A DNA stretch of 46,303 nucleotides, from NCBI GenBank assembly GCA_964408025.1, contig CAYOXX010000017.1, forward strand, positions 1 through 46,303. Direction: 5' to 3'. The notes beneath the pieces are model-generated. The model had not been told where the DNA came from. It worked only from the letters and a program-made list of their open reading frames with translations, and made no database searches. The stretch's first letter is position 1; each line of letters begins with the position of its first letter. Shown piece by piece: positions 24,468 to 33,849 of the stretch. The translations under genes and the position numbers were made by a program. Source of the DNA: CAYOXX01 sp964408025. GTDB taxonomy: Bacteria; Acidobacteriota; DATKUA01.

Positions 24468-26042
24468 TTGCCGCATAGCCCCGTCGTCGCGCCGGCGACT
24501 CGCCGGATAGCCGTACTTGTCGCCGCCCCCGGCAGCGGCCTGCTGCTTGCGTTGTTGTTCGCCCCGTTCGGCTACTGGCCTCTGGGCTGGGTCTGCCTCG
24601 TGCCGCTGCTCTGGGCCGTGGCGGCGGCCAAGACGAGGCTCGGCGCCACGCTGCTCGGCTTCTGCGCGGGGCTGGTGTTCTGGGTGATTTCCATACCATG
24701 GGTCGTCGACGTGATGACCGACTACGGCGGTATGCCGTGGCCCGCCGCTGTCGGCGCGCTGCTGCTGCTGGCCGCCTACCTCTCCCTCTACCCGGCGACC
24801 GTCGCCTTCCTCGTCCGCCGCCCGCTGGCCAAGCTCGGCCCGGCGGCCCTCTTCCTCGTGCCCTTCCTCTGGGTGGCGGGGGAGCTGCTGCTGACCCACC
24901 TGCTCACCGGCTTCCCCTGGAACCTGCTCGGCTACAGCCAGGTCCGCTTCCTGCCGGCGGCCCAGATTGCCGACCTGGCCGGCGTCTACGGCGTCTCCTT
25001 CCTGCTGGTCGCGGTCAACTGCGCCGTCGCCTTCGCCCTTCTGCAACATCCCGTGCGCTCCTGGGCTTTCTGGAGGCCGCTGATCGCGACGGCTATCGCC
25101 GCTGCTGCCGCCCTGGCCTACGGCTACCTCAAGCTCGGCGACGACGGGCGCGACGGCGAGCCGTTCACGGTCGCCATGGTGCAGGACGACCTGACCAACG
25201 CCGAGCGCATGAGGGCGCACCGCGACGAGTTGTTTCTCTATTACTGGGATAGCACCCGCGCCGCCGCCCGCGAGGGAGCGGGGGCAGGGGCCGACATGGT
25301 CATGTGGGCCGAAGGCTCGCTGCTGTTCGTAGACATGGACCCGCCCGACGGCTTCTACGAGCAGGTGATCCTCGCCCTGGCCCGCGACGAAGGGATCTGG
25401 CTGCTGATAGGCAGCAACGACTACACCGATGACTACTCCCGGGTGCGCAACGCCGCCTTCTCCATCAGCCCCGACAACCGCGGCGCCGCGGCCGGGCGCT
25501 ACCACAAGGTGCACCTGACCCCCTTCGGCGAGTACGTGCCCTACCAGTGGGCGCTGGGCTGGGTGCCCCAGGTGGTGATGGGGATAAGCGATTTCGAGGC
25601 GGGCCGGGAGCTGGAGCCGATCCCCCTGCGCGACGGCTCGGTCGGGGTGGCCATCTGCTACGAGATCATCTTCCCCGACCTGGTGCGCCGGTTTACGGCG
25701 CGCGGCGCGGGCCTGCTGGCCACTGTCAGCAACGACGCTTGGTCGGGCCACTCGGCGTCCAACGACCAGCACTTCGACCACGCCATCATGCGGGCCATCG
25801 AGAACCGCCGCTACCTGGTGCGCTGCGCCGTAACCGGCGTCAGCGGCGCCGTGGCGCCCGACGGCCACGTGCTGGCCCGCACGGCTATCTACAAGCGGGA
25901 CGTCGCGTACGCCACCGTCGCCATGCGCGCCGGCTCGACCGTCTACATGGCCGTCGGCGACCTCTTCGCCTACCTCTGCGCCGGCCTCGCACTGCTATCC
26001 CTCGCCTGGTTGCGGTATACTAAGGTACCCCTGGGGTGGTAG
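24468..26042 (+). CDS. lnt: Apolipoprotein N-acyltransferase
   Basis: A 524-aa inner-membrane enzyme adding the third acyl chain to lipoproteins at the periplasmic face, the last step of lipoprotein maturation in Gram-negatives. About seven membrane helices fill residues 10-220 and the carbon-nitrogen hydrolase domain covers about 235-495. The catalytic Glu-Lys-Cys set is visible: WAEGS near 280, HKVHLTPFGEYVP near 346 and ICYEIIFPD near 395. The start is the TTG at 24468; no ATG or GTG is available nearby, so the exact N-terminus is uncertain. prfB follows after 18 bp. Confidence 0.94.
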   Translation: MPHSPVVAPATRRIAVLVAAPGSGLLLALLFAPFGYWPLGWVCLVPLLWAVAAAKTRLGATLLGFCAGLVFWVISIPWVVDVMTDYGGMPWPAAVGALLLLAAYLSLYPATVAFLVRRPLAKLGPAALFLVPFLWVAGELLLTHLLTGFPWNLLGYSQVRFLPAAQIADLAGVYGVSFLLVAVNCAVAFALLQHPVRSWAFWRPLIATAIAAAAALAYGYLKLGDDGRDGEPFTVAMVQDDLTNAERMRAHRDELFLYYWDSTRAAAREGAGAGADMVMWAEGSLLFVDMDPPDGFYEQVILALARDEGIWLLIGSNDYTDDYSRVRNAAFSISPDNRGAAAGRYHKVHLTPFGEYVPYQWALGWVPQVVMGISDFEAGRELEPIPLRDGSVGVAICYEIIFPDLVRRFTARGAGLLATVSNDAWSGHSASNDQHFDHAIMRAIENRRYLVRCAVTGVSGAVAPDGHVLARTAIYKRDVAYATVAMRAGSTVYMAVGDLFAYLCAGLALLSLAWLRYTKVPLGW

Positions 26043-26060
26043 AAGGAGAGAAGATAGGCG

Positions 26061-27177
26061 ATGACCGAAGAGCTGCTCGAGCGCTGGGAGGCGCTGAGGG
26101 AGCGCTACTCCACACTGCGGGGCTACCTTTGACCTCGCGGATCTTCGAAAGCGGATAGAGGAGCTGGACCGCGAGATCTCCAAGCCCGATTTCTGGGACG
26201 ACCAGGAGACGGCCCAGCGGATTCAGCGCGAGCGCTCACGCCGGCGGCTGACCCTGGAGAGCGCCGAGGAGCTTTTCGGAGCGGCTGAGGACGTCGAAAC
26301 GTTGCTCGAGCTGGCCGAAGAGGGCGAGCCGATCGACGACGACTTCTCCAGCGCCCTCGACCGGCTCGAGGAGCTGGTGGCCGAGCGGGAGCTGCTGATG
26401 ATGCTCTCGGGCGAGGACGACGAGCGCAACGCCATCCTCACCGTCCACCCCGGCGCCGGCGGCACCGAGAGCCAGGACTGGGCCGAGATCCTGCTGCGCA
26501 TGTACCTGCGCTGGTGCGAGCGGCGCGGCTTCGAAAAGGAGATCGTCGAGTACCAGGCCGGCGAGGAGGCCGGCGTAAAGAGCGCCACCGTCACCGTCAG
26601 CGGCGACTACGCCTATGGCTACCTCAACGCCGAGAGCGGCGTGCACCGGCTGGTGCGCATCTCGCCCTTCGACGCCGCGAGGCGGCGGCACACCTCGTTC
26701 GCCTCGGTCTTCGTGCTGCCCGAGGTGGACGAGAGCATCGAGATCGAGATCGACGAGAAGGACCTGCGCATCGACACCTACCGCTCGTCGGGCGCCGGCG
26801 GCCAGCACGTCAACGTCACCGATTCGGCCGTCCGCATAACGCACCTGCCGACCGGCATCGTCGTCACCTGCCAGAACGAGCGCAGCCAACACAAGAACCG
26901 CGCCACGGCGATGAAGATCCTGCGCGCCCGCCTCTACGAGCACGCGCGCCGCGAGCGTGAGGAGAAAATGGCAGCCATAGAGGGCGCGAAGAAAGAGATA
27001 GCCTGGGGCAGCCAGATCCGCAGCTACGTGCTGCACCCCTACCGGATGGTCAAGGACCACCGCACCGGCGTCGAGATCGGCGACGTCGACCGGGTCCTCG
27101 ACGGCGACCTGGACAACCTCATCGAGGCGGAGCTGCTGCGGCGCTCCGGTCAAAACAATAGTACTTCTCAAAAGTAA
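26061..27177 (+). CDS. prfB: Peptide chain release factor 2 with programmed +1 frameshift
   Basis: The gene is read in two frames: 23 codons from ATG 26061 to an in-frame TGA at 26130, then, after a +1 slip at CTT|T, a further 348 codons from GAC 26131, giving about 371 residues. RF2 reads UGA and UAA stop codons. The stop-recognition motif SPF (RISPFD) and the catalytic GGQ (GAGGQHVNVT) are present. Low RF2 levels favour the frameshift at the UGA, so the enzyme regulates itself. GAAGGAGAGA precedes the start. It is the last gene of the SPOR-lnt operon. Confidence 0.96.
26117..26133 (+). promoter_or_regulatory. RF2 recoding (frameshift) site
   Basis: GCGGGG (26117-26122), 4-nt spacer, then the slippery CTT TGA C (26127-26133). 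In E. coli the SD-like element is AGGGGG with 3 nt to CTT; here it is slightly weaker and one base further off. Confidence 0.9.
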
Positions 27178-27217
27178 TTTCCTGATGCAGGAAGTCGTTC
27201 AGAAATTCTTAGCGCAT

Positions 27218-27299
27218 GAGACTGCTTCGCCCGCCAAGGCGTCCTCGCAGTGACAGTGAGTGGTCATTGCGAGGTTGCGGAGCAACCGCGGCAATCTCA
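27218..27299. repeat. REP-like imperfect inverted repeat
   Basis: The two arms GAGACTGCTTCG...TCCTCGCAGTGAC and GTCATTGCGAGG...GCAATCTC are near-complementary, a layout common to dispersed REP-like elements found between genes in many high-GC bacteria. It lies between prfB and the convergent dehydrogenase/hydratase gene and may stabilise or end both transcripts. Confidence 0.65.
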
Positions 27300-27366
27300 G
27301 GCGTGGCAAAGCGGAAGAAACTGTCGGTAAAACTTATTACAACACTCTCTAATAAAGTCGCTCCGG

Positions 27367-29688
27367 TCAGAACGGGTAGCGCCTGTTGAAGTTCGGGAAG
27401 CGGCGCTCGACCATCGCCGAGAGGCCCTCAAGAGCGTCGGGGTGGCGGAAGACTGGGATGAGGAAGTCGTCGAGCTCACGACGCGCTGCTTGTTCGATCC
27501 CTATCCCCGCCTGCGTGTCCGCGAATCCCAGGCTGATGAGCTGGTTGGCGACGAAGGTGGCGTGTGGAGAGTTGAAGTAGACCCTGCTCGCGATCCGCCG
27601 CACGTAGGCTCCGTGCTCGCCGGAGACGATGGGATCGGCCAGGCCGCGGGCGTAGGCGTGCAGGGCCGGCAGCAGGTCGGGCTGCAGGAAGAGGTTCTTC
27701 ATCACCCTTATCTCTTCCTTCTCCTCGAATGTCAGCTCGGTGGCGAGCGTTTCGATTCCCAGCTCCGGGAGCCGCTCGCGAGGCGGCAGCTTCCCGCCCT
27801 CGGCAATAATCGCCTCGGCCACTGCCGCAACCGCCTCCTCGCGCCGGTGGGCCGGGACGATCAGGTCGGCGAGACCGAAGTGGTAGAGCATCCTCGGCGA
27901 CGACGTCGTGGTGCCCGCGGCGAGGATGTAGTAGCGGGCCATCGCCACGGCGAGCTCGGCGTCGCCGGTGGCGCGGTGGATCAGGTGCGGCAGCATCAGC
28001 GTGCCCCTGAGGCCGGGGTAGATACCCAACCGCGTCTCGGGCAGCGCGAAGGATGTACGGTCCGTGGCCAGCACCACGGTGTTGGGGTCGGCGGCGAAAG
28101 CCAACGCCACCTCTACGCCGCCCCCGAACGCTTGCCCGTCCACGATTACGATCTTCGGCTTGCCGGCGCCGGTCATGGTGCCGAACATCACCTCCTGCCA
28201 GGCTGCCGTGTCGTCGCGGATCGCCTCGAAGGCGCCCTCCTTGATCCGCTTTATGAACTCGGGAACGTTGGCGCCGGCTATAAACGTCTTGATCGGCGCC
28301 GTGTCGAAGACCACGGCTTCGACGGCGGCGTCGTCGTACGCCTCACGGAAGCGCCGCCCCAGCTCGGCGAAGACGTCGTTGTCCAGGGCGTTGGCGAACC
28401 GGGGATTGGAGAGGGTGACGCGCGCCACCCTGCCCCCCCTCTCCGTAGCGTAGAGGACGGGGCTGAGGCCGAGCGGCCAGGGCGCGCCGCTTTCGGCCTG
28501 CCGCTTCAGGTTCTCCGGCACCGGGAAGCTTATCCCCTGTTTCTCGGCCAGATCCGCCCGCTCACGGACGAGGCGGAAGGCTTCGGCTACACCCAGCCTG
28601 TTCATCAGCGCGAACGGCCCCCGGCGCCAAAGGAATGCGTTGCGGGCCAGCTGCTCCATGTCGTCGATGGTGATTAGGCCGGAGTCGACGACCTCGGAAG
28701 CTGTCATGAAGCCGACGGCGAGGAAGCGGTCGCGCAGCTGCCCCACCGTCTCCTCTTCGGCCGGCTCCGCGGCGGCGTCGTTATCGCTCACCCAGCGGAC
28801 CGCCGACTTGTCGTCCGCCTCGCGGTAGCGCTCGATGAGGTCGTAGTAGACCTGCGGAGGCGCGAAGAAGTTGCCGTAGACGCCGGTCAGCTCGTCGTCG
28901 AGGCCGGTTGGCTCGGAGAACGACTTCATCGAGTAGAGCCCCACCTCGAGTCCGGTCACGTCCATCAGCGTCAGGAAGCCCATCGGCATCCCGTAGGCGG
29001 CCTTTCCGGCCGCCTCGACGGTTGGCACGCCGAATCCCTCTTCCAGCATCCTCGCAGCCTCGAGGAGCAGCGAGACGAAGACGATGTCGGCCGCGCCCCC
29101 CCTGCGGCTGCCCAGTATCGGCGTCGGGATCTTGCCGGCCAGCTTGAGGTAGGCGGCCGCCAGCTGCATGCTCTCCTCGGAGGCGGCGCTGGAGCCGGCG
29201 TACTCGCCGGCGCGGTTCTTGTGCGGCAGGTAGAAGTAGTGCATCCAGACCACCCGATCCGGCCGGCCGGTGGCCTCGGCGACGACGTCGATGTCCAGAG
29301 ACGATGAGTTCGATGCCAGCACCACATGCGGCGCGCAGAGCTCGTCGAGGCGTGCGAATATCTGCTTCTTGATGTCGAGCCGCTCGGTGGCCGATTCGAT
29401 GGCCAGCCGCAGCCCTTTGCCGCCGCACGCCCTGCCGTAGTCGGCGGTGGTCAGGATGCGGCCCCTTATCGCTTCGATCTGATCGTCGCTGAATATGCGG
29501 CCCCGGGCCGCTTCCAGCTCGCCCTCGATCGCTCTGGCCGCCGTCTCGAGGACCTCTTCGCTGATGTCGAGCAGGCCGACGACAAAGCCGCTCTGGGCGT
29601 ATGCCTGAGCCAGGGAGGCGCCCATGGTGCCGGCGCCTACGATGAGGACTTCCACCTCGTCCCAGGTTCCGCCTTCTCTCTCCGCCAT
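27367..29688 (-). CDS. 3-hydroxyacyl-CoA dehydrogenase / enoyl-CoA hydratase fusion (FadN type)
   Basis: A 773-aa bifunctional beta-oxidation enzyme. The N-terminal dehydrogenase has the NAD-binding GAGTMGA near residue 19 and the HAD motif MHYFYLPHKN near 148. The C-terminal hydratase (about 415-630) has IAGANVPEF, GGGVEVAL and LPETRLGIYPG, keeping both catalytic glutamates. This order, dehydrogenase first, is that of FadN (YusL) rather than FadB/FadJ. It hydrates trans-2-enoyl-CoA and oxidises the 3-hydroxyacyl-CoA. The ATG at 29688 was chosen because GGGGAG lies 6 bases before it; another ATG two codons earlier abuts the ribosome site. The thiolase gene lies 20 bp upstream. Confidence 0.93.
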   Translation of the reverse strand: MAEREGGTWDEVEVLIVGAGTMGASLAQAYAQSGFVVGLLDISEEVLETAARAIEGELEAARGRIFSDDQIEAIRGRILTTADYGRACGGKGLRLAIESATERLDIKKQIFARLDELCAPHVVLASNSSSLDIDVVAEATGRPDRVVWMHYFYLPHKNRAGEYAGSSAASEESMQLAAAYLKLAGKIPTPILGSRRGGAADIVFVSLLLEAARMLEEGFGVPTVEAAGKAAYGMPMGFLTLMDVTGLEVGLYSMKSFSEPTGLDDELTGVYGNFFAPPQVYYDLIERYREADDKSAVRWVSDNDAAAEPAEEETVGQLRDRFLAVGFMTASEVVDSGLITIDDMEQLARNAFLWRRGPFALMNRLGVAEAFRLVRERADLAEKQGISFPVPENLKRQAESGAPWPLGLSPVLYATERGGRVARVTLSNPRFANALDNDVFAELGRRFREAYDDAAVEAVVFDTAPIKTFIAGANVPEFIKRIKEGAFEAIRDDTAAWQEVMFGTMTGAGKPKIVIVDGQAFGGGVEVALAFAADPNTVVLATDRTSFALPETRLGIYPGLRGTLMLPHLIHRATGDAELAVAMARYYILAAGTTTSSPRMLYHFGLADLIVPAHRREEAVAAVAEAIIAEGGKLPPRERLPELGIETLATELTFEEKEEIRVMKNLFLQPDLLPALHAYARGLADPIVSGEHGAYVRRIASRVYFNSPHATFVANQLISLGFADTQAGIGIEQAARRELDDFLIPVFRHPDALEGLSAMVERRFPNFNRRYPF

Positions 29689-29708
29689 CTGCATCTCCCC
29701 TTTCGCTC

Positions 29709-30962
29709 TCAGGCCCCGTAGCTATCGACGACGACTGCACCGCCCTGGCCGCCGCCGATGCAGGCGGAGGCCAAGCCGAGCCCGCCGAGCTTGAGGCAGG
29801 CGGTGATCAGCCGCGCGCCGGTGGCGCCGAGGGGATGGCCGAGGGCGATGGCGCCGCCGTTGAGGTTCACCCTTGACCTGTCCAGCTCCAGCTCGCGCTC
29901 CACGGCCAGGTACTGGGCTGCGAACGCCTCGTTTATCTCGATACTTGTCATGTCGGCGAGCTTCAGCCCGGCGCGCGCCAGGGCGATGCGGCAGGCGGGC
30001 ACCGGCCCGATCCCCATGAAGTGCGGATCGACGCCGGCCGTGCCCCAGGAGAGGAGCTCGCCGATCGGCTCGACGCCCAGCTCCTTCGCCTTGGCGGCGG
30101 TGGTGAGGACGAGCGCGGCGCCGCCGTCGACGATGCCGCTCGAGTTGCCGCCGGTCTGGACGCCGCCCGGCTTCACCGCGTGCAGCCGCGAGAGGGCCGC
30201 CAGCGTCGTCTCGGGCCGCGGGTGCTCGTCGAGCTCGACCACTGTCACACCGCGCCTCCCCGGCACCTCCACAGGCGTGATCTCCCGCGCCAGCCTGCCG
30301 TTGCCCTGGGCCGCCGCAACCTTCTGCTGCGAGGAGAGGGCGAACTCGTCGGCCTCCTCTCGCGTGATGCCGTAGCGCCTGGCGAGGGCCTCGGCTGTGC
30401 CCATCATGTCGTTCTGGATGTAGGGATCGTTGAGGCCGTCCTTGAAGACGAACAGCGTCTTCCCGCCAGCCATGTAGGGGAAGCCGTGCGAGGCCCCGTA
30501 GAGCACGAGCGGGGACTGGCTGGCGCTCTCGAAGCCGCCGGCCAGCACCACCTCTGCCTCGCCGAGCACAATCTCCTTGGCCGCCTGGATGACCGCCTCG
30601 CCGCCGGAGAAGCAGATCCTGTTTACCGTCAGGCCGGTGGAGAAGCAGCTCAGGCCGGCGCGCAGGCCGACATGGCGGGCGCCGTAGTGCGAGTCTATGC
30701 TGGTGTGCTGCGCGTTGCCGAAGATAGCGGCCTCGATCACCTCCTCCCGCCCCGCCAGCCCGGCCTGGACTATGGCAGCCCGCGCGGCGTGCACGCCCAG
30801 GTCGATGGGAGAGAGGTCGCGCAGCGAGCCGCCGACCTCGCCGAACGGCGTGCGCGTGGCCGACAAGAACACCACCTTCTTCTTCTGCTCCCGCATGATG
30901 GCCGGGCCCCCGGGCGACGGCCGCTCGGGAACCTGGTATATTGCTTCCGTATCGCGGTTCAT
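29709..30962 (-). CDS. Acetyl-CoA C-acyltransferase (thiolase)
   Basis: A 417-aa thiolase. The nucleophilic Cys117 lies in RICFSGGEAV, the NEAFAAQ motif is near residue 340, the histidine in GGAIALGHPLG near 375 and the second cysteine in ACIGGGQGG near 405. It cleaves 3-oxoacyl-CoA with CoA, or condenses acetyl-CoA. The ATG used has GGAAGGA upstream and adds about 22 residues ahead of the common start MREQKKKVVFL. It is transcribed with the dehydrogenase/hydratase fusion, giving the last two steps of a beta-oxidation-like route. Divergent from the fabG-like gene, sharing a 77-bp promoter gap. Confidence 0.92.
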   Translation of the reverse strand: MNRDTEAIYQVPERPSPGGPAIMREQKKKVVFLSATRTPFGEVGGSLRDLSPIDLGVHAARAAIVQAGLAGREEVIEAAIFGNAQHTSIDSHYGARHVGLRAGLSCFSTGLTVNRICFSGGEAVIQAAKEIVLGEAEVVLAGGFESASQSPLVLYGASHGFPYMAGGKTLFVFKDGLNDPYIQNDMMGTAEALARRYGITREEADEFALSSQQKVAAAQGNGRLAREITPVEVPGRRGVTVVELDEHPRPETTLAALSRLHAVKPGGVQTGGNSSGIVDGGAALVLTTAAKAKELGVEPIGELLSWGTAGVDPHFMGIGPVPACRIALARAGLKLADMTSIEINEAFAAQYLAVERELELDRSRVNLNGGAIALGHPLGATGARLITACLKLGGLGLASACIGGGQGGAVVVDSYGA

Positions 30963-31039
30963 GGGATAATCCTTCCTATACGAGCACAGGCGTCGTCGTA
31001 AACTAACATATTCTTTTAGCAGTGGGGAAGTCCAAGGAG

Positions 31040-31783
31040 ATGGAAAAGAAAGTCAGAAACGCCTTGGTTACCGGGGGCAGCATGGGTATCGGTACGGCGA
31101 TCTGCCCGGAGCTGGCGCGCGCCGGCTTCGACGTCGCCCTAACCTACCGCAAGCATGAGGCGGAGGCCCTCGAGGTTGTCCGCGTAGTCGAGGCCGCTGG
31201 CCGGCGCGGGCTGGCCATCAAGGCCGACGTGGCCGACTTCGACGCCGCGCAGCGGGTCGTGGCCGAGGTGGTCGAGCGGCTGGGGGGGCTCGATGTCCTG
31301 GTCAACAACGCCGGCATCAACTGGGACGGCGTGGTCTGGAAGATGACGGAGGAGCAATGGGACACCGTCATCGACACCAACCTCAAAGGCTACTTCAACT
31401 TCATCAGGGCCGTCTCGCCGCTCTTCCGCGAGCAGCGTTCCGGCAAGATCGTCAACGTCACCTCGATCAACGGCCTGCGGGGGAAGTTCGGGCAGGCGAA
31501 CTACTCCGCCTCCAAGGCCGGCATCATCGGCCTGACCAAGGTAGTGGCCCGGGAGCTGGGCAAGTACGGCGTCAACGTCAACGCCGTCGCCCCTGGAATG
31601 GTCAAGACGGCCATGGCCGAGAAAATCCCGCCCGAAGTGCTGCAGGCGGCGGTGGACGAGACGGTGCTCAAGCGGATCGCCGAGCCCGAAGACGTAGCAG
31701 CCGTGGTCGCCTTCCTCTGCGCAGACGCCGCCCGCCAGATCACCGGCGAGGTGATCAAGATCGACGGTGGGCAGTACATCTGA
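31040..31783 (+). CDS. Short-chain dehydrogenase, FabG / acetoacetyl-CoA reductase type
   Basis: A 247-aa SDR with the cofactor motif TGGSMGIG, NNAG near residue 85, and the catalytic Ser-Tyr-Lys (VTSINGLRG... YSASK). It should reduce 3-oxoacyl-ACP or acetoacetyl-CoA with NAD(P)H. Adjacent thiolases suggest acetoacetyl-CoA reductase (PhaB-like) as an alternative to FabG. The first ATG was used; a GTG at 31022 is open six codons upstream and cannot be excluded, since AAGGAG abuts this ATG. It is followed 48 bp later by a second thiolase. Confidence 0.9.
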   Translation: MEKKVRNALVTGGSMGIGTAICPELARAGFDVALTYRKHEAEALEVVRVVEAAGRRGLAIKADVADFDAAQRVVAEVVERLGGLDVLVNNAGINWDGVVWKMTEEQWDTVIDTNLKGYFNFIRAVSPLFREQRSGKIVNVTSINGLRGKFGQANYSASKAGIIGLTKVVARELGKYGVNVNAVAPGMVKTAMAEKIPPEVLQAAVDETVLKRIAEPEDVAAVVAFLCADAARQITGEVIKIDGGQYI

Positions 31784-31831
31784 GCCCGCGGCGCCGCAAG
31801 TATTTCTTACTTTTTCCGAGGAGTTGAGCTG

Positions 31832-33025
31832 ATGATTGAACTATCAGATGTTGTCGTAGTCAGCGCCGTGCGCACGCCGATGGGCCGCTTCGGGGGCTCC
31901 GTCAAGGACATCCCCGCCTACGACCTGGGGGCCGTCGTCGTCGCCGCAGCCCTCGAGCGGGCCGGCCTCCCCGGCGAGCGGATCGACGAGGCGATAATCG
32001 GCAACTGCCGCCAGGCCGGCAACGGTCCGAACCCGGCCCGCACCGCCGCCGTGCGCGGAGGCCTTCCGAAGGAGATGCCGGTGCAGACGATCAACATGGC
32101 ATGCCCCTCGGCGATGAAGGCCCTGGCGCTGGCCAGCCAGGCGATCCGCCTGGGCGAGGGCCGCACCATCCTGGTGGGCGGCATGGACAGCATGAGCACC
32201 ATCCCCTACCTGCTGAAGGGCGCGCGCTGGGACGGCTTCAAGATGGGCGACAAGACGCTCGAGGACGGCTGGAGCGACAGCATCGACCCGCTCACCGGGC
32301 AGGGGATGGGCGATACGGCAGAGAACCTGGCGGAGAAGTACGGCATCCCGCGCGACGAGCAGGACGAGTTCGCCGCCGCCAGCCACCACAAGGCGGCCGC
32401 GGCGCGCGCCGAGGGCCGCTTCGACGCCGAGATAGTTCCCGTCGAGGTTCCGGCGCGGGGCAAGAAGCCGGGCTTCTCCTTCTCCGCCGACGAGACGATC
32501 CGCGAGGAGATCTCGCTGGAGAAGATGGCCAAGCTCCGCCCCGTCTTCCGCAAAGGCGGCACCGTGACGGCGGGCAACGCCTGCCAGATGTCCGACGGCG
32601 CCACCGCCCTGGTCGCCACCTCGCGCGAGGCCGCCGAGGCGGACGGCCTCGAGCCTCTCTTCTCGATACTCTCCTACGCGGCCGCCGCCGTCGAGCCGGC
32701 CACGATGGGCGAGGGACCGGCCGTCGTTATCCCCATAGCCCTCGAGCGCGCCGGCATCGGCTTGCACGACGCCAACCTGATCGAGGTAAACGAGGCCTTC
32801 GCCGCGCAGGTGCTGGCCAACGAGCGCGTCCTGAAGTGGGACCGCTCGAAGCTCAACGTCAACGGCGGCGCCATCGCCCTCGGCCACCCCACCGGCATCA
32901 GCGGCGCCCGCATCCTGGTGACCCTCTACTACGCCCTCCGCTCGCGCGACGGCGAGCTCGGCTTAGCCGGCATCTGCGGCGGCGGCGGCGTGACGATGGC
33001 CATGGTCATAAAAAGAGAAAGCTGA
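31832..33025 (+). CDS. Acetyl-CoA C-acetyltransferase (thiolase)
   Basis: A 397-aa thiolase with the nucleophile Cys91 in NMACPSAMKA, the VNEAFAAQ motif near residue 310, the histidine in GHPTGISG near 350 and the CGGGG motif near 380. Its partner is the SDR just upstream, a typical thiolase-reductase pair making 3-hydroxybutyryl-CoA from two acetyl-CoA. Together with the divergent pair it covers the same chemistry in the opposite direction, so the two units may serve synthesis and breakdown. GAGGAG precedes the ATG. It is well diverged from the other thiolase. Confidence 0.93.
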   Translation: MIELSDVVVVSAVRTPMGRFGGSVKDIPAYDLGAVVVAAALERAGLPGERIDEAIIGNCRQAGNGPNPARTAAVRGGLPKEMPVQTINMACPSAMKALALASQAIRLGEGRTILVGGMDSMSTIPYLLKGARWDGFKMGDKTLEDGWSDSIDPLTGQGMGDTAENLAEKYGIPRDEQDEFAAASHHKAAAARAEGRFDAEIVPVEVPARGKKPGFSFSADETIREEISLEKMAKLRPVFRKGGTVTAGNACQMSDGATALVATSREAAEADGLEPLFSILSYAAAAVEPATMGEGPAVVIPIALERAGIGLHDANLIEVNEAFAAQVLANERVLKWDRSKLNVNGGAIALGHPTGISGARILVTLYYALRSRDGELGLAGICGGGGVTMAMVIKRES

Positions 33026-33129
33026 CGCTTTTACGGTCAGGACTCGACCATCGGCACACTACAATCGTTAGGCTGATCTCTGCCCTTGCGTACGGCGGAT
33101 TACACCACCCTTAATCTCTATCCTGGGAG

Positions 33130-33165
33130 GGCGGACATTCCTGTCCGCCACCCGCCGCAGGCGGG
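33130..33165. repeat. Two adjacent hairpin-forming inverted repeats between convergent genes
   Basis: GGCGGACA-TTCC-TGTCCGCC (33130-33149) is a perfect 8-bp stem with a 4-nt loop, followed at once by CCCGCC-GCA-GGCGGG (33151-33165). No T-run follows. It sits between the thiolase and nadD and could terminate or stabilise transcripts from both sides, or be a dispersed REP-like element. Confidence 0.6.
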
Positions 33166-33259
33166 TAACGTAACATCCATTCTGCAGAGCAACCGTAGGG
33201 ACGGCTATTCAGGCCGCTCGTTCCGCCGGGTTGTAACGCCCGGCCTCCTGATTTGGTTT

Positions 33260-33841
33260 TTAACGGTAGAGCCCGTGCTCCTCGATGTACTCGGCCACGG
33301 CGGGCGGCATGAGGTCGGCGGGTAAATCCCCCGCGGCGATCCGCTCGCGGATCTCCGCGCTCGTAGCTTCGGGGAAGGGCGCGTCGATGCCGAGTTCCAC
33401 GGTCTCGCGCTCGAAGCCGCGCCTGCCGAAGAAGCGGACCTCGACCAGCTTCTCCAGCTCCTGAAAATCCTTCCAGTTGTGGCGCTGGCCGTAGTTGTCG
33501 GAGCCGAGAGCCAATGTGAATGAGTGGTGGGGGTAGCGGGAGCGCAGGTGGGCGACCAGGTCGATGGTGAACCCCTCGCCGCCCAGCCTCTCCTCATCGT
33601 CCCTGATCCGGACCTTGGGGCCGAGCGCCGCGAAGGCGGCGCGGCACATGGCGATGCGGTGCTCGAAGGGGGCCATACCCTTGCCGAACGGGTGGCGGCT
33701 GGTCGGCAGGACCCAGACCTCGTCGAAGCACCGGTCCCCGGCCAGGGCTCGGCAGAATTCGAGGTGGCCGATGTGGGGCGGATCGAAAGCCCCGCCGAAC
33801 AGTGCGACCCGCGGCCGCTGCGGACTGGGCTCACTCATCAT
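33260..33841 (-). CDS. nadD: Nicotinate-nucleotide adenylyltransferase
   Basis: A 193-aa cytidylyltransferase-fold enzyme that makes deamido-NAD from nicotinate mononucleotide and ATP. The binding motif GGAFDPPHIGH is at residues about 14-24 and the TSAEIRERI motif (family ISSTxIR) near 165. The ATG at 33841 was chosen; the next codon is also ATG, and a TTG two codons further up is open. It lies 8 bp after yacP and is the last gene of the four-gene unit starting at 37421. Confidence 0.93.
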   Translation of the reverse strand: MMSEPSPQRPRVALFGGAFDPPHIGHLEFCRALAGDRCFDEVWVLPTSRHPFGKGMAPFEHRIAMCRAAFAALGPKVRIRDDEERLGGEGFTIDLVAHLRSRYPHHSFTLALGSDNYGQRHNWKDFQELEKLVEVRFFGRRGFERETVELGIDAPFPEATSAEIRERIAAGDLPADLMPPAVAEYIEEHGLYR

Positions 33842-33849
33842 CGGCAATG

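Noticed and set aside
26061..26132. Apparent nonsense mutation (TGA) in prfB
   Set aside because: It is the programmed RF2 frameshift site, not a broken gene.
27442..28677. Long plus-strand frame inside the dehydrogenase/hydratase gene
   Set aside because: No motifs; the opposite strand encodes a full two-domain enzyme with intact catalytic residues.
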